Of a DNA stretch of 47,788 nucleotides, positions 37,648 through 46,101 are shown piece after piece. The translations under genes and the position numbers were made by a program. The first letter of the stretch is position 1. Each line of letters begins with the position of its first letter. Origin of the DNA: Ignavibacteriota bacterium (GTDB lineage: Bacteria > Bacteroidota > Ignavibacteria > UBA10030 > UBA6906); the NCBI GenBank assembly GCA_003152875.1, contig PMBF01000039.1:1-47788 (forward strand), given 5' to 3'. Under the pieces are notes generated by a model. That model did not search any database. It was given only the letters and a program-made list of their open reading frames with translations, and was not told where the DNA came from.

Positions 37648-37662
37648 CTACCGGCGCGCTCC
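37648..37662. repeat. Direct repeat copy 1 (15-bp exact core CTACCGGCGCGCTCC)
   Basis: Identical core at 41198-41212; similarity extends outward over roughly 35-40 bp with mismatches (GACATGA...CTACCGGCGCGCTCC). Confidence 0.6.
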
Positions 37663-37737
37663 CGGACTGCCCCGGACGAGAGAAGGAGGATGGGCGACAC
37701 GGGAAAGGTCAAATGGCCTGCGTTGTCCACCCGTAGT

Positions 37738-37983
37738 CTACGTGTCCGCACTGTACATCCAGGGTTCGTTAGGCCCGGGGCCGTGAATCGAATGGGTCGG
37801 CCGGCAATTGGGGCAATAAACGATCTGCCCTCCGCGGTGCTCCGGTATGGGATGGATTGTGACGTCCGGGGGGCCGTCACACAGGAGACCTGATTCTTTC
37901 TCATGGCTGGGAAAGTGGGGGATGAGGGGATCACGGTGTGAGGAAAACCAACCAGAAAACCGACAATTCGCCATGGCATGCAA
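37738..37983 (-). pseudogene. Possible fragment of a small zinc-ribbon-type protein
   Basis: Frame ends GGQIVYCPNCRPTHSIHGPGPNEPWMYSADT*; a second minus frame then continues VDNAGHLTFPVSPILLLS, as if frameshifted. By-eye resemblance only. Confidence 0.25.
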
Positions 37984-38612
37984 TTTGCCACTCAGGATGA
38001 AGGCCGGGGGCCTTCAGTGAATTGCGCTCCTTCATCCAACGTAGAGAATACGGTGCGTTCGATCCGAATCCCAATCATGGTATCGATCATTGTGGCGTTG
38101 ACGTCGCCGGCATTGTCATTCTCCGGAGACATCATCGGGGTCGCAGTGGAACAAACCGCCGGTACCGCTGATGAAGGCAATTTCCATGGTGATGAGGATA
38201 CACACGGAGTCGCATCAGCCGCACTGGTCACAAGAGCGCCTCGTCGTGAGACCGGTAAGAGGCACACCGCCGTCCGACTCCTGCCAACGGGATCATGTCT
38301 TTCGTCGATGCATCAGCGTTTAGCTCTTCCTGTTAACGTACGCGGGGCTCGACGCGAGAGTGCGGCCGGCCGATCCTCGTGTCACCCACACGATATTCCT
38401 CTGTACGTTTGTTCCCTGCTGATTTGATCTTCGCCCTTCCTTTTTGACCTGGAAGAGACACCTTTGTCCATGGGTTCCATGAACATGCCCCGGCGTTGAG
38501 GGAGATCGAAGCCATGGTTCCCTTGTGGGCAGTCATCCCGACGTTCTTGCCTGCTCGAATCCAGGAAATCTTCTGTAGTCATGATGAACACACAACACAC
38601 GGTGACCCTGCC

Positions 38613-41171
38613 ATGACAACATTCGTTGATGGAAATGATATCCGGGGTCTTTCAAATAGCGAGGCCGCCGAGCGACTGGAAAGAGATGGATACAATGAGC
38701 TACCGACTGGCCGAAGACGTTCGGGATTTGGAATAGCAGTCGGGGTCGTACGGGAGCCGATGTTTCTCCTGCTCATTGCGTGCGGGGCACTGTATCTCAT
38801 CCTGGGCGATCTGGAAGAGGCATTGATGCTTCTGGGATTTGTCTTCGTAGTTGTCGGAATCACCTTTTTCCAGGAACGCAAGACTGAGCGCGCATTAGAG
38901 GCCCTTCGCGACCTTTCGAGCCCGCGCGCGCTGGTGATCAGGGAGGGCGAAAAGAAACGCATCCCGGGACGGGAGGTTGTCACGGGAGATGTAGTGCTTC
39001 TTTCCGAGGGCGATCGGGTCCCGGCCGATGCTGTTGTTCGTGCAAGCACAAACCTCTCGGCGGACGAGTCGCTCCTCACAGGGGAATCCGTCCCTGTGCG
39101 CAAAACGGAGACCGGCGACGTCGCTGCGATTTGCCGGCCGGGCGGCGAGGATTTGCCTTTCGTTTACTCCGGAACGATGATTGTCCAGGGGCAGGGCATA
39201 GCAGAAGTCCTTCGAACTGGCGTGCAGACAGAAATTGGAAAGATCGGCAAGGCTCTCCTGACGCTTGACATCGAGAACACGCCGCTGCAGAAACAAACGG
39301 GAAAACTGGTCAAGGTGTTTGCTCTCGCGGGTGCGGCATTGTGCATTGCAGTCCTGGTCATGTTAGGGCTGACAAAAGGTGACTGGTTGAACGGACTGCT
39401 CGCAGGCTTGACACTGGGGATGGCCATGCTGCCCGAGGAATTCCCGGTCGTCCTCACCATTTTCCTGGCTCTCGGTGCGTGGCGCATCTCACGCCATCGC
39501 GTGCTCACCAGGCGTATCCCTGCAATTGAGACGCTCGGGTCTGCAAGCGTACTGTGTGTGGATAAGACAGGGACGCTCACCATGAACCGGATGTCGGTAC
39601 ACGATCTGTATGTTGATGGTGAGGTCCTGGTGGCCGAAGAACGAGGCGCCGTGCTTCCCGAGAAGTTTCACGCGGTGGTGGAATACGCAATCCTGGCCAG
39701 CCCCACTGACCCGTTCGATCCGATGGAAAAGGCCATGAAGGACCTGGGGAACCGCATGCTCGGCCAGACCGAACATCTTCACAGAGACTGGACATTGCTG
39801 AAGGAATACCCGCTCACCAGGCAGCAGCTTGCGATGACGCGGGTGTGGAGCTCTCCTGATGGGAATCATCACGTTGTCGCCTCAAAAGGGGCGCCTGAGG
39901 TGATGGCCGATCTTTGCCATCTCTCAGCGGCCGGGAGAAAAGCGATCACAGAGGGGGTTGATCTGCTCGCCTCCAGGGGAAGAAGAGTTCTGGGTATCGC
40001 ACGCGCATCCATCAGACAGGGAGAGCTTCCACCGGTTCAACATGATTTTGAGTTCGAGTTTGTCGGGCTCCTCGGTCTCATGGATCCGGTTCGACCGGAG
40101 GTGGCGGATGCCGTCGAAGAATGCTACAAGGCGGGAATCCGGGTCATCATGATCACCGGGGACTATCCCGGGACGGCAAAGAGTATTGCCCAAGAGATTC
40201 GTCTGAGAAACCCCGGGGAGTGTATCACGGGAAGTGAACTTCAGGAGATGAAGGATGCGGAACTCGCAGAGCGCGTGCGCACCGTGAGTATCTTTGCGCG
40301 TATGGTCCCCGAGCAGAAATTGCGGCTCGTCGAGGCGCTGAAGAGCAACGGTGAGGTGGTCGCGATGACGGGCGACGGCGTCAATGATGCTCCCGCCTTG
40401 AAATCCGCTCATATCGGAATCGCGATGGGGGGTCGCGGAACGGACGTTGCGAGAGAATCCGCCTCTCTGGTGTTGCTCGATGACGATTTCGGGTCCATCG
40501 TGCGAGCTGTAAGAATGGGACGCCGGATCTATGACAACCTGAAGAAAGCGATGATGTTCATTTTCTCGGTGCATATCCCGATCGCGGGGATGTCACTTCT
40601 CCCGATCATCTTCAATTGGCCGTTCGCCCTCTTGCCTGTGCACATCGTTTTTCTCGAGTTGATCATTGACCCGGCCTGCTCGCTGGTCTTTGAAGCCGAA
40701 CGGGAGGGCCGTGATGTTATGAACCGGCCACCCAGGAGACTCGATGAGCCTCTCTTTGGCATGCGCAATCTCGTGCCGAGTTTGCTCCAGGGTTTAACTG
40801 TGCTGCTGGTGGTGCTTGGAATATATGCATGGGCGCTCTCAGCCTTCAACGAACTGGCCGCCAGAGCCCTGAGCTTCACGACCCTGATACTCTCCAATAT
40901 CGGCCTCATTCTCACGAATCGCGCATGGCCCCGCTCTGTTCTGTCAACCCTTCGTGTAGCGAATCCGCCGTTCTTTTGGGTGACTGCTGGTGCCCTCGCG
41001 TTCTTGACATTGGCCCTCACGATCCCCGCCATACGGGAGGTCTTCCGCTTCGCGCCAGTCCTGATCCCGGAGATTGCAATCTGTGTCTCCGGCGCTCTGC
41101 TGAGCATCCTCATTTCTGAATCCTTGAAGGTCTCACCCCTGAGAGAACTGTTGGAGCGGATGGGGAGGTAA
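38613..41171 (+). CDS. Cation-translocating P-type ATPase (P2-like, HAD-type)
   Basis: LLTGESVPV, CVDKTGTLTMNRM, AMTGDGVNDAPALKSAHIGIAMG; M4 motif MLPEEFPVVLTIFLALG. Start ATG 38613. Confidence 0.93.
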   Translation: MTTFVDGNDIRGLSNSEAAERLERDGYNELPTGRRRSGFGIAVGVVREPMFLLLIACGALYLILGDLEEALMLLGFVFVVVGITFFQERKTERALEALRDLSSPRALVIREGEKKRIPGREVVTGDVVLLSEGDRVPADAVVRASTNLSADESLLTGESVPVRKTETGDVAAICRPGGEDLPFVYSGTMIVQGQGIAEVLRTGVQTEIGKIGKALLTLDIENTPLQKQTGKLVKVFALAGAALCIAVLVMLGLTKGDWLNGLLAGLTLGMAMLPEEFPVVLTIFLALGAWRISRHRVLTRRIPAIETLGSASVLCVDKTGTLTMNRMSVHDLYVDGEVLVAEERGAVLPEKFHAVVEYAILASPTDPFDPMEKAMKDLGNRMLGQTEHLHRDWTLLKEYPLTRQQLAMTRVWSSPDGNHHVVASKGAPEVMADLCHLSAAGRKAITEGVDLLASRGRRVLGIARASIRQGELPPVQHDFEFEFVGLLGLMDPVRPEVADAVEECYKAGIRVIMITGDYPGTAKSIAQEIRLRNPGECITGSELQEMKDAELAERVRTVSIFARMVPEQKLRLVEALKSNGEVVAMTGDGVNDAPALKSAHIGIAMGGRGTDVARESASLVLLDDDFGSIVRAVRMGRRIYDNLKKAMMFIFSVHIPIAGMSLLPIIFNWPFALLPVHIVFLELIIDPACSLVFEAEREGRDVMNRPPRRLDEPLFGMRNLVPSLLQGLTVLLVVLGIYAWALSAFNELAARALSFTTLILSNIGLILTNRAWPRSVLSTLRVANPPFFWVTAGALAFLTLALTIPAIREVFRFAPVLIPEIAICVSGALLSILISESLKVSPLRELLERMGR

Positions 41172-41197
41172 GGAATGAAGGTTTGACATGATTTGGA

Positions 41198-41212
41198 CTA
41201 CCGGCGCGCTCC
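41198..41212. repeat. Direct repeat copy 2, overlapping the hrpB stop codon
   Basis: CTACCGGCGCGCTCC identical to 37648-37662; encodes ...PGARR* of HrpB on the minus strand. Confidence 0.6.
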
Positions 41213-43684
41213 AGGCTTGCTCGTGCGACGGGTAGGGATAGCGTGGAGGGGATCCTCGGGCCAGGGATGTTTCGGATAGCGTCCCCTCATTTCCTTGCGT
41301 ACCTCAGGATACGCGTTGCGCCAGAACGTCTGCAGGTCCTGTGTGATTGCCAGCGGACGTCCGGCGGGCGAGAGGAGATGGATCAGTACCGGAATACCTC
41401 CCGCCAAAGGAGTCTCCACCTGTCCGAACATTTCCTGCAGCCGGACTGCCAGAACCGGCTTGCCGGTGTCGTAGGAGAGTCGAATCCGCGAACCGGTGGG
41501 CACGGTCAGGAACGCCGGTGCAAGCCGGTCCAGGTCGAGAAGCTGCCGGTGGGAGAACCGGGAGCGAATCACGGACAGCATGTCGAGGCGTGCAAGCTGA
41601 ATCCGGCGCGTGATCCCATTCAGGAAGGGCGCGAGCCACTCGTCGAGCGTTTCTTGCAGCCTCCGGTCGCTGAGATCGGGCCACCCAACGCCGGCCAGCC
41701 CGGACGAGAGGAGCCAGTTGCTCCGGGCGCGCAGCGACAGAGATTCCTTTTCCCAGGGGAGAGATTCCAGACCCAGCTGGCGGATCCCTTCGATCATGGC
41801 CGCCCGCACGGCCTCACCGGCATCGCCGGCGGCGTCTGAGGCGGAAGAGACAGGCCGTTCATCAAGAGGCAGCGCTCCAAGCCTGGTCTGTCTCCGCGCC
41901 ACCACTGCCTCGTCCACACTGCTCCAGCGCACTTCTTCAACGACTTCCAGTCTGTCGGCAAAGGTCTTGCGGATTTCCTCTTCGGACAGCGGGGCGGCGA
42001 GGAAAATCCGGACGTCCGTTCCGACCCCGTCCACTTCCCCGACGGCGAGGAACCGCTCGCGGGCAAGCGCGCTCCATTCGGGCAGGACTGCTCCTGTGCC
42101 GCCCGCCATCTGATAATGTCCGGCGTCATCCCCCCGCCGGCGGGCCACCCTCTCCGGGTATGCCATCGCGAGAAGAACTCCGAGTGACTCCGGGCTGCCT
42201 CTTTCCCCTCCGACTCCTGACAGGGACCGGAGCCTCCGCGCCTCGGCCAGGATCCGCACTCGAACGCCATCCCCCCTTCCCTGCCTGAGAGCCTGCCATC
42301 GTGAGGCCAGGTCCACGTCCGTGTCGGGTCTCCCGTGCAGGAGATCCCGTTCTTCCAACATAGCAGCCAGATCACAGGCCTCGGATCCGAGACCGAGGTC
42401 CACTCCTTTCATGACCATATGGGCAAGCCGCGGGTGGACCGGGAGGAGAGCCAATGCGCGGCCATGTGACGTCAGCGTTCCGGCCCGGTCGAGGGCTCCC
42501 AGCTGGACGAGCAGATCGCGGGCGCGGCCGAGATGCGCCGGAGGGGGAGGATCCTGGAAGCGGAGTCCCGCCCCGTCGGGGGTTCCCCACAGGGCCAGAT
42601 CCAGAGCAAGCGGGGCCAGATCGGCATTGAGGATCTCCGGTGACGAGTAGCGGGGGAGGTCCTGATCTTCGGCCCAGAGGCGGTAGCAAAAACCGGGACC
42701 CTCCCGCCCTGCTCGTCCCCGCCGTTGGTCGGCCGAAGCCTGCGACACAGGAACGGTGACGAGGCCTCCCATGCCCCGCCGAGGGTCGAACCGGGGAACC
42801 CGGGCCAGCCCCGCATCGACAACGATTCGAACCCCCTCGATGGTCAGGCTTGTCTCGGCTATACTGGTCGAGAGTATGACTTTGCGTGTGCCGGGCGCGG
42901 CGGGAGCGAGCGCCGCCTGCTGCCGATCGGACGCGGCTTCCCCGTAGAGGAGGTGGATCGCCACCGAACCTGGGAGTCCGCTGTCGAGAAGGCATTCTTC
43001 CGTGCGGCGGATTTCACGCTGACCGGGAAGGAAGACCAGGGCATCTCCTTCATGATCTGCCAATGCGAGGCGGACCGCATCGCGAACCCGGACTTCAAGG
43101 CGGCCTTCGGAAGCGAGCCAACGGGTGTCTACGGGAAAAGCGCGCCCGGTGCTTTCGATGACAGGCGCTTCGTTCAAAAGAGCGGCCACTCCCCTGCTGT
43201 CCAACGTGGCAGACATGACGAGGATACGAAGATCCGGACGCAGATTCGACTGCACGTCGAGGGCCAACGCCAGTCCCAGATCCGCGTGGATGCTCCGCTC
43301 GTGGAATTCATCAAAGATCAGGATGCCCGTTCCCTGGAGCTCGGGGGAAGTGTGAAGCATCCGGGTCAGCACGCCTTCCGTCACCACCTCCAGGCGAGTC
43401 GCTTCGCTCACCCTGCTCTCCCCCCTGATACGAAATCCAACCGACTGACCGACCTTTTCGCCTGCAAGAGAAGCCATGTACTCGGCGGCACGCCGGGCGG
43501 CGAGCCGGCGGGGCTCGAGCATGATGATTTTCAATCCCTGCATCCACGGCTCTCCGAGGAGGGCGAGGGGCACGCGTGTTGTTTTTCCCGCGCCCGGAGG
43601 GGCGGAAAGGACCGCGCACATGCTCCCAGCGAGGGTGTGCCGGAGTGCGGGAATGACAGCCATGATGGGGAGCTCGATTGCCAT
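41198..43684 (-). CDS. hrpB: ATP-dependent DEAH-box helicase HrpB
   Basis: LSAPPGAGKTTRVPLALL, IIMLEPRRLAARRAAEYM, VVTEGVLTRML, ILIFDEFHERSIHADLGLAL, VMSATLD, QRRGRAGREGPGFCYRLW. Start ATG 43684. Confidence 0.94.
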   Translation of the reverse strand: MAIELPIMAVIPALRHTLAGSMCAVLSAPPGAGKTTRVPLALLGEPWMQGLKIIMLEPRRLAARRAAEYMASLAGEKVGQSVGFRIRGESRVSEATRLEVVTEGVLTRMLHTSPELQGTGILIFDEFHERSIHADLGLALALDVQSNLRPDLRILVMSATLDSRGVAALLNEAPVIESTGRAFPVDTRWLASEGRLEVRVRDAVRLALADHEGDALVFLPGQREIRRTEECLLDSGLPGSVAIHLLYGEAASDRQQAALAPAAPGTRKVILSTSIAETSLTIEGVRIVVDAGLARVPRFDPRRGMGGLVTVPVSQASADQRRGRAGREGPGFCYRLWAEDQDLPRYSSPEILNADLAPLALDLALWGTPDGAGLRFQDPPPPAHLGRARDLLVQLGALDRAGTLTSHGRALALLPVHPRLAHMVMKGVDLGLGSEACDLAAMLEERDLLHGRPDTDVDLASRWQALRQGRGDGVRVRILAEARRLRSLSGVGGERGSPESLGVLLAMAYPERVARRRGDDAGHYQMAGGTGAVLPEWSALARERFLAVGEVDGVGTDVRIFLAAPLSEEEIRKTFADRLEVVEEVRWSSVDEAVVARRQTRLGALPLDERPVSSASDAAGDAGEAVRAAMIEGIRQLGLESLPWEKESLSLRARSNWLLSSGLAGVGWPDLSDRRLQETLDEWLAPFLNGITRRIQLARLDMLSVIRSRFSHRQLLDLDRLAPAFLTVPTGSRIRLSYDTGKPVLAVRLQEMFGQVETPLAGGIPVLIHLLSPAGRPLAITQDLQTFWRNAYPEVRKEMRGRYPKHPWPEDPLHAIPTRRTSKPGARR

Positions 43685-43775
43685 AGGAGAAAGGTAGGGA
43701 GTTTCCCCTGCAAATGGCATTCCTGATGCGGTTTACGTTTTCAAGGCTGGGCCGGCTCTTCAGAGGGGCGTATCG

Positions 43776-44111
43776 TCACAATGACGATTCGTCGGCGGCG
43801 GGATTGCGTCGTACGGCGGGTCCGGGAAGCAACAACTGGCCGGTGTACTCTTTTTCGGGAACCGTAAGAAGCCGGGGACGGGGGGGCATGTCCTTCATGC
43901 ACCATTTGCATTGGCGGGCGATCCGGCTGAGCCGGTGGCAGTGGGGGCACTCCCATACTTCCATATAGGAATCCGGACGGCGTGCGGAGGCTACCGTCGG
44001 GACGGCCTGCCGATCACACCGCGCCTTCGCAATCATATACACAAACCCGGACATGATCGCCAGGGTAAGGCACGCAAATGTGCCTGTCAGCATGGCCTGC
44101 AGCAAGTTCAT
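43776..44111 (-). CDS. Small membrane protein with zinc-ribbon-like Cys pairs
   Basis: MNLLQAMLTGTFACLTLAIMSGFVYMIAKARC (TM) then WECPHCHRLSRIARQCKWCMKDMPPRP (CxxC...CxxC). Confidence 0.65.
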   Translation of the reverse strand: MNLLQAMLTGTFACLTLAIMSGFVYMIAKARCDRQAVPTVASARRPDSYMEVWECPHCHRLSRIARQCKWCMKDMPPRPRLLTVPEKEYTGQLLLPGPAVRRNPAADESSL

Positions 44112-44235
44112 ATCGTACCTCCCCCCGCTAGGTCGTTCCAGCCTCACGGTTCTTCCCCACAATACTAAGAACCGTAAACAGCGCCCGGACGTTCCGCGTT
44201 TCACCCGAGGGAGAATAGGAGGACGCCGGTCCTTC

Positions 44236-44370
44236 TCAGGCCTGGAATCCGACGGATACAAGGACGGTCAGGGGAGAAAGGACGCCGAATGCCAGGGCAT
44301 TCATTCCCGGAGCGGTCTCAAGCCGGAGGAGCACCGCTCCCACGAGAGCCAGAAGACCGGCCAGGGGTTA
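44236..44370 (-). pseudogene. Small TM-protein reading frame interrupted upstream by an in-frame TAA
   Basis: Minus strand ...HPYYTLLMMGLV*PLAGLLALVGAVLLRLETAPGMNALAFGVLSPLTVLVSVGFQA*: hydrophobic TM-like sequence on both sides of the TAA at 44368-44370, same frame. Confidence 0.4.
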
Positions 44371-44446
44371 AACCAATCCCATCATGAGCAGTGTGTAATA
44401 CGGGTGGGAACGGGGATTTCTTCCCGATTTGGAAAAGCCGGACCAT

Positions 44447-45196
44447 TCATCGGGACCATCCGGGAGCATCCGTAGTTTTCTGCTCATTCGCGGCTCCCCG
44501 AATACGGCGCACATAGGGGAGCAGAGAGAGACGCTGAAGCACCGATTTCGCATTGCCCTGCCGGGTATTGCCAAAACAGAGAATTTTCCCGGGTCCGCAC
44601 CGCGGTATCCCCGGCATGCTCTCGAAACGCACGGTGGTATCGATCCTGCTGACTTCGTCCTTCAGCCTGCCGCTATCCGGGACACAGAAAACATAGTTCA
44701 GCGCCTTCCAATCCCCTGGCCGGCCGTACAAACCTTCTTCATTCAAAATGCACGGGTCGAAATCGAGCTTGCGGCCTGAAGGTTTTTCGAAGAGATGCCG
44801 CGACAGAAAGTGACCCAGGGAGACCGGTTGGAGGCTTGCCTCTCTTCCATACACCTCTCTGAGGGGAGATGTTGCTCCCAGCACGATCGTCGTCAAGCCG
44901 GCAGCGCCAAGCAGCGCAGCGAGGCCGGAGCGGGCAAGGACGGAGCCCAGGCTTCGTTTCCGGCGCGAGGACCAGTATCCTGTGATCGCACCTAGTGAGA
45001 CGGACGCCACGGCCCACACAGGAAGGGCGCGGGTGGCCAGCCAGAAGCCGAAGCCGTTGTCGGCATAGCCATAGAATTGAGCCGTCCTGGTGAGGACAAA
45101 GAGGAAGGGGAGTCCGATGGCCAGCGCAACGGCCGAGCTCGCTACTGCATGGAGCAAGGGATCAGATGTCCGGCGTCCCGGGGGGAAGACCATCAC
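44447..45196 (-). CDS. Hypothetical membrane protein
   Basis: Three N-terminal hydrophobic helices followed by a soluble domain (LDFDPCILNEEGLYGRPGDWKALNYVFCVPDSGRLKDEVSRID). Confidence 0.65.
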   Translation of the reverse strand: MMVFPPGRRTSDPLLHAVASSAVALAIGLPFLFVLTRTAQFYGYADNGFGFWLATRALPVWAVASVSLGAITGYWSSRRKRSLGSVLARSGLAALLGAAGLTTIVLGATSPLREVYGREASLQPVSLGHFLSRHLFEKPSGRKLDFDPCILNEEGLYGRPGDWKALNYVFCVPDSGRLKDEVSRIDTTVRFESMPGIPRCGPGKILCFGNTRQGNAKSVLQRLSLLPYVRRIRGAANEQKTTDAPGWSR

Positions 45197-45416
45197 GGGA
45201 GGTTTCCTTGTTAGGGGTCCGGCGACTGTTTATGGCATTGCAGCCGCGGGCTTCTATGATTTAACCACCATGATGCGCTGACTGGTTCCTTTCACCGGAG
45301 TGACAATTGATGACAACTGCTTACCGGGCCATCACATCTTCCCCGCGGGGGGGGGCGTACACTGAATCAGAACACCCGTTGAACGAGTCCACACACAAAC
45401 CCCCAGGGAGGTTGAC

Positions 45417-45866
45417 ATGAAACTGCAAAGATATGTGCTCGCCGGAATGTTGCTCGCGGGGGCTTTCGTCGGTCAGGCTCTGGCCGCCGGAGACCGTACC
45501 GAAAACGCCGGGGCTTCATACTTCACCAGCCATACGGCTATCAACCAGACAGTGCTCGAAGACAACTACGCGCGCTGCCTCTCGTCGAACACGGACGGCG
45601 TTGTGGAATCGGCTCTTGCGTACGTCATTCAGATGAAGCTGGAATGGCCCGACCAGAACTTCTCCAAGATTGAAAAAGCCGCCCGCAAGCTGAGTGTCAG
45701 CGGCCGCACGCTGGCAATCCGCTACAAGGCATCCCTGGCCAGCATCGTCTATGACGATATGCTGATGCAGCAACTTACGGACTGTGTGAACTGCGACACC
45801 CCTGATGAGCTCTTTGCCAAAGTATCCGCCCGGGTCCAGCAGGCGGCACTGGGCGAAGACAGATAG
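45417..45866 (+). CDS. Small secreted/periplasmic hypothetical protein
   Basis: Signal peptide MKLQRYVLAGMLLAGAFVGQALA; RBS-like AGGGAGG upstream; helical body with DCVNCD. Confidence 0.75.
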   Translation: MKLQRYVLAGMLLAGAFVGQALAAGDRTENAGASYFTSHTAINQTVLEDNYARCLSSNTDGVVESALAYVIQMKLEWPDQNFSKIEKAARKLSVSGRTLAIRYKASLASIVYDDMLMQQLTDCVNCDTPDELFAKVSARVQQAALGEDR

Positions 45867-45910
45867 TGTCACCCATCTCCTGAGACGCGTCTTCTCCTCC
45901 GCCCTCCGCG

Positions 45911-45948
45911 TGGCGCTTCCGGTCCTCAACGTCTGACCGGGAGCGCCA
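45911..45948. other. Strong 14-bp-arm hairpin between the secreted protein gene and the sugar porter
   Basis: TGGCGCTTCCGGTC-(CTCAACGTCT)-GACCGGGAGCGCCA: 13 Watson-Crick pairs plus one G-U; no T-tract. Confidence 0.65.
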
Positions 45949-46101
45949 TCGGTGGTTACAGGGGGGGTGTCCACCCGCTCTTGCCCTTCTGAGCCTCCTT
46001 GCCTATCTTGGATGCAGCATGCCTTCGGCATCCCGAAGCCTTCAGCGCCGTCCTTCCACTCCCATGTTCAGGCGTCGATCTTTCCCACGCAACGGCACAC
46101 C

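Noticed and set aside
37978-38427. 149-aa plus-strand ORF with an internal signal-peptide-like segment (MVSIIVALTSPALSFS)
   Set aside because: Overlapping frames on both strands look equally plausible, no RBS, and composition degrades towards the C-terminus; not supportable as a gene.
42725-43726. 333-aa plus-strand ORF
   Set aside because: Antisense to hrpB.
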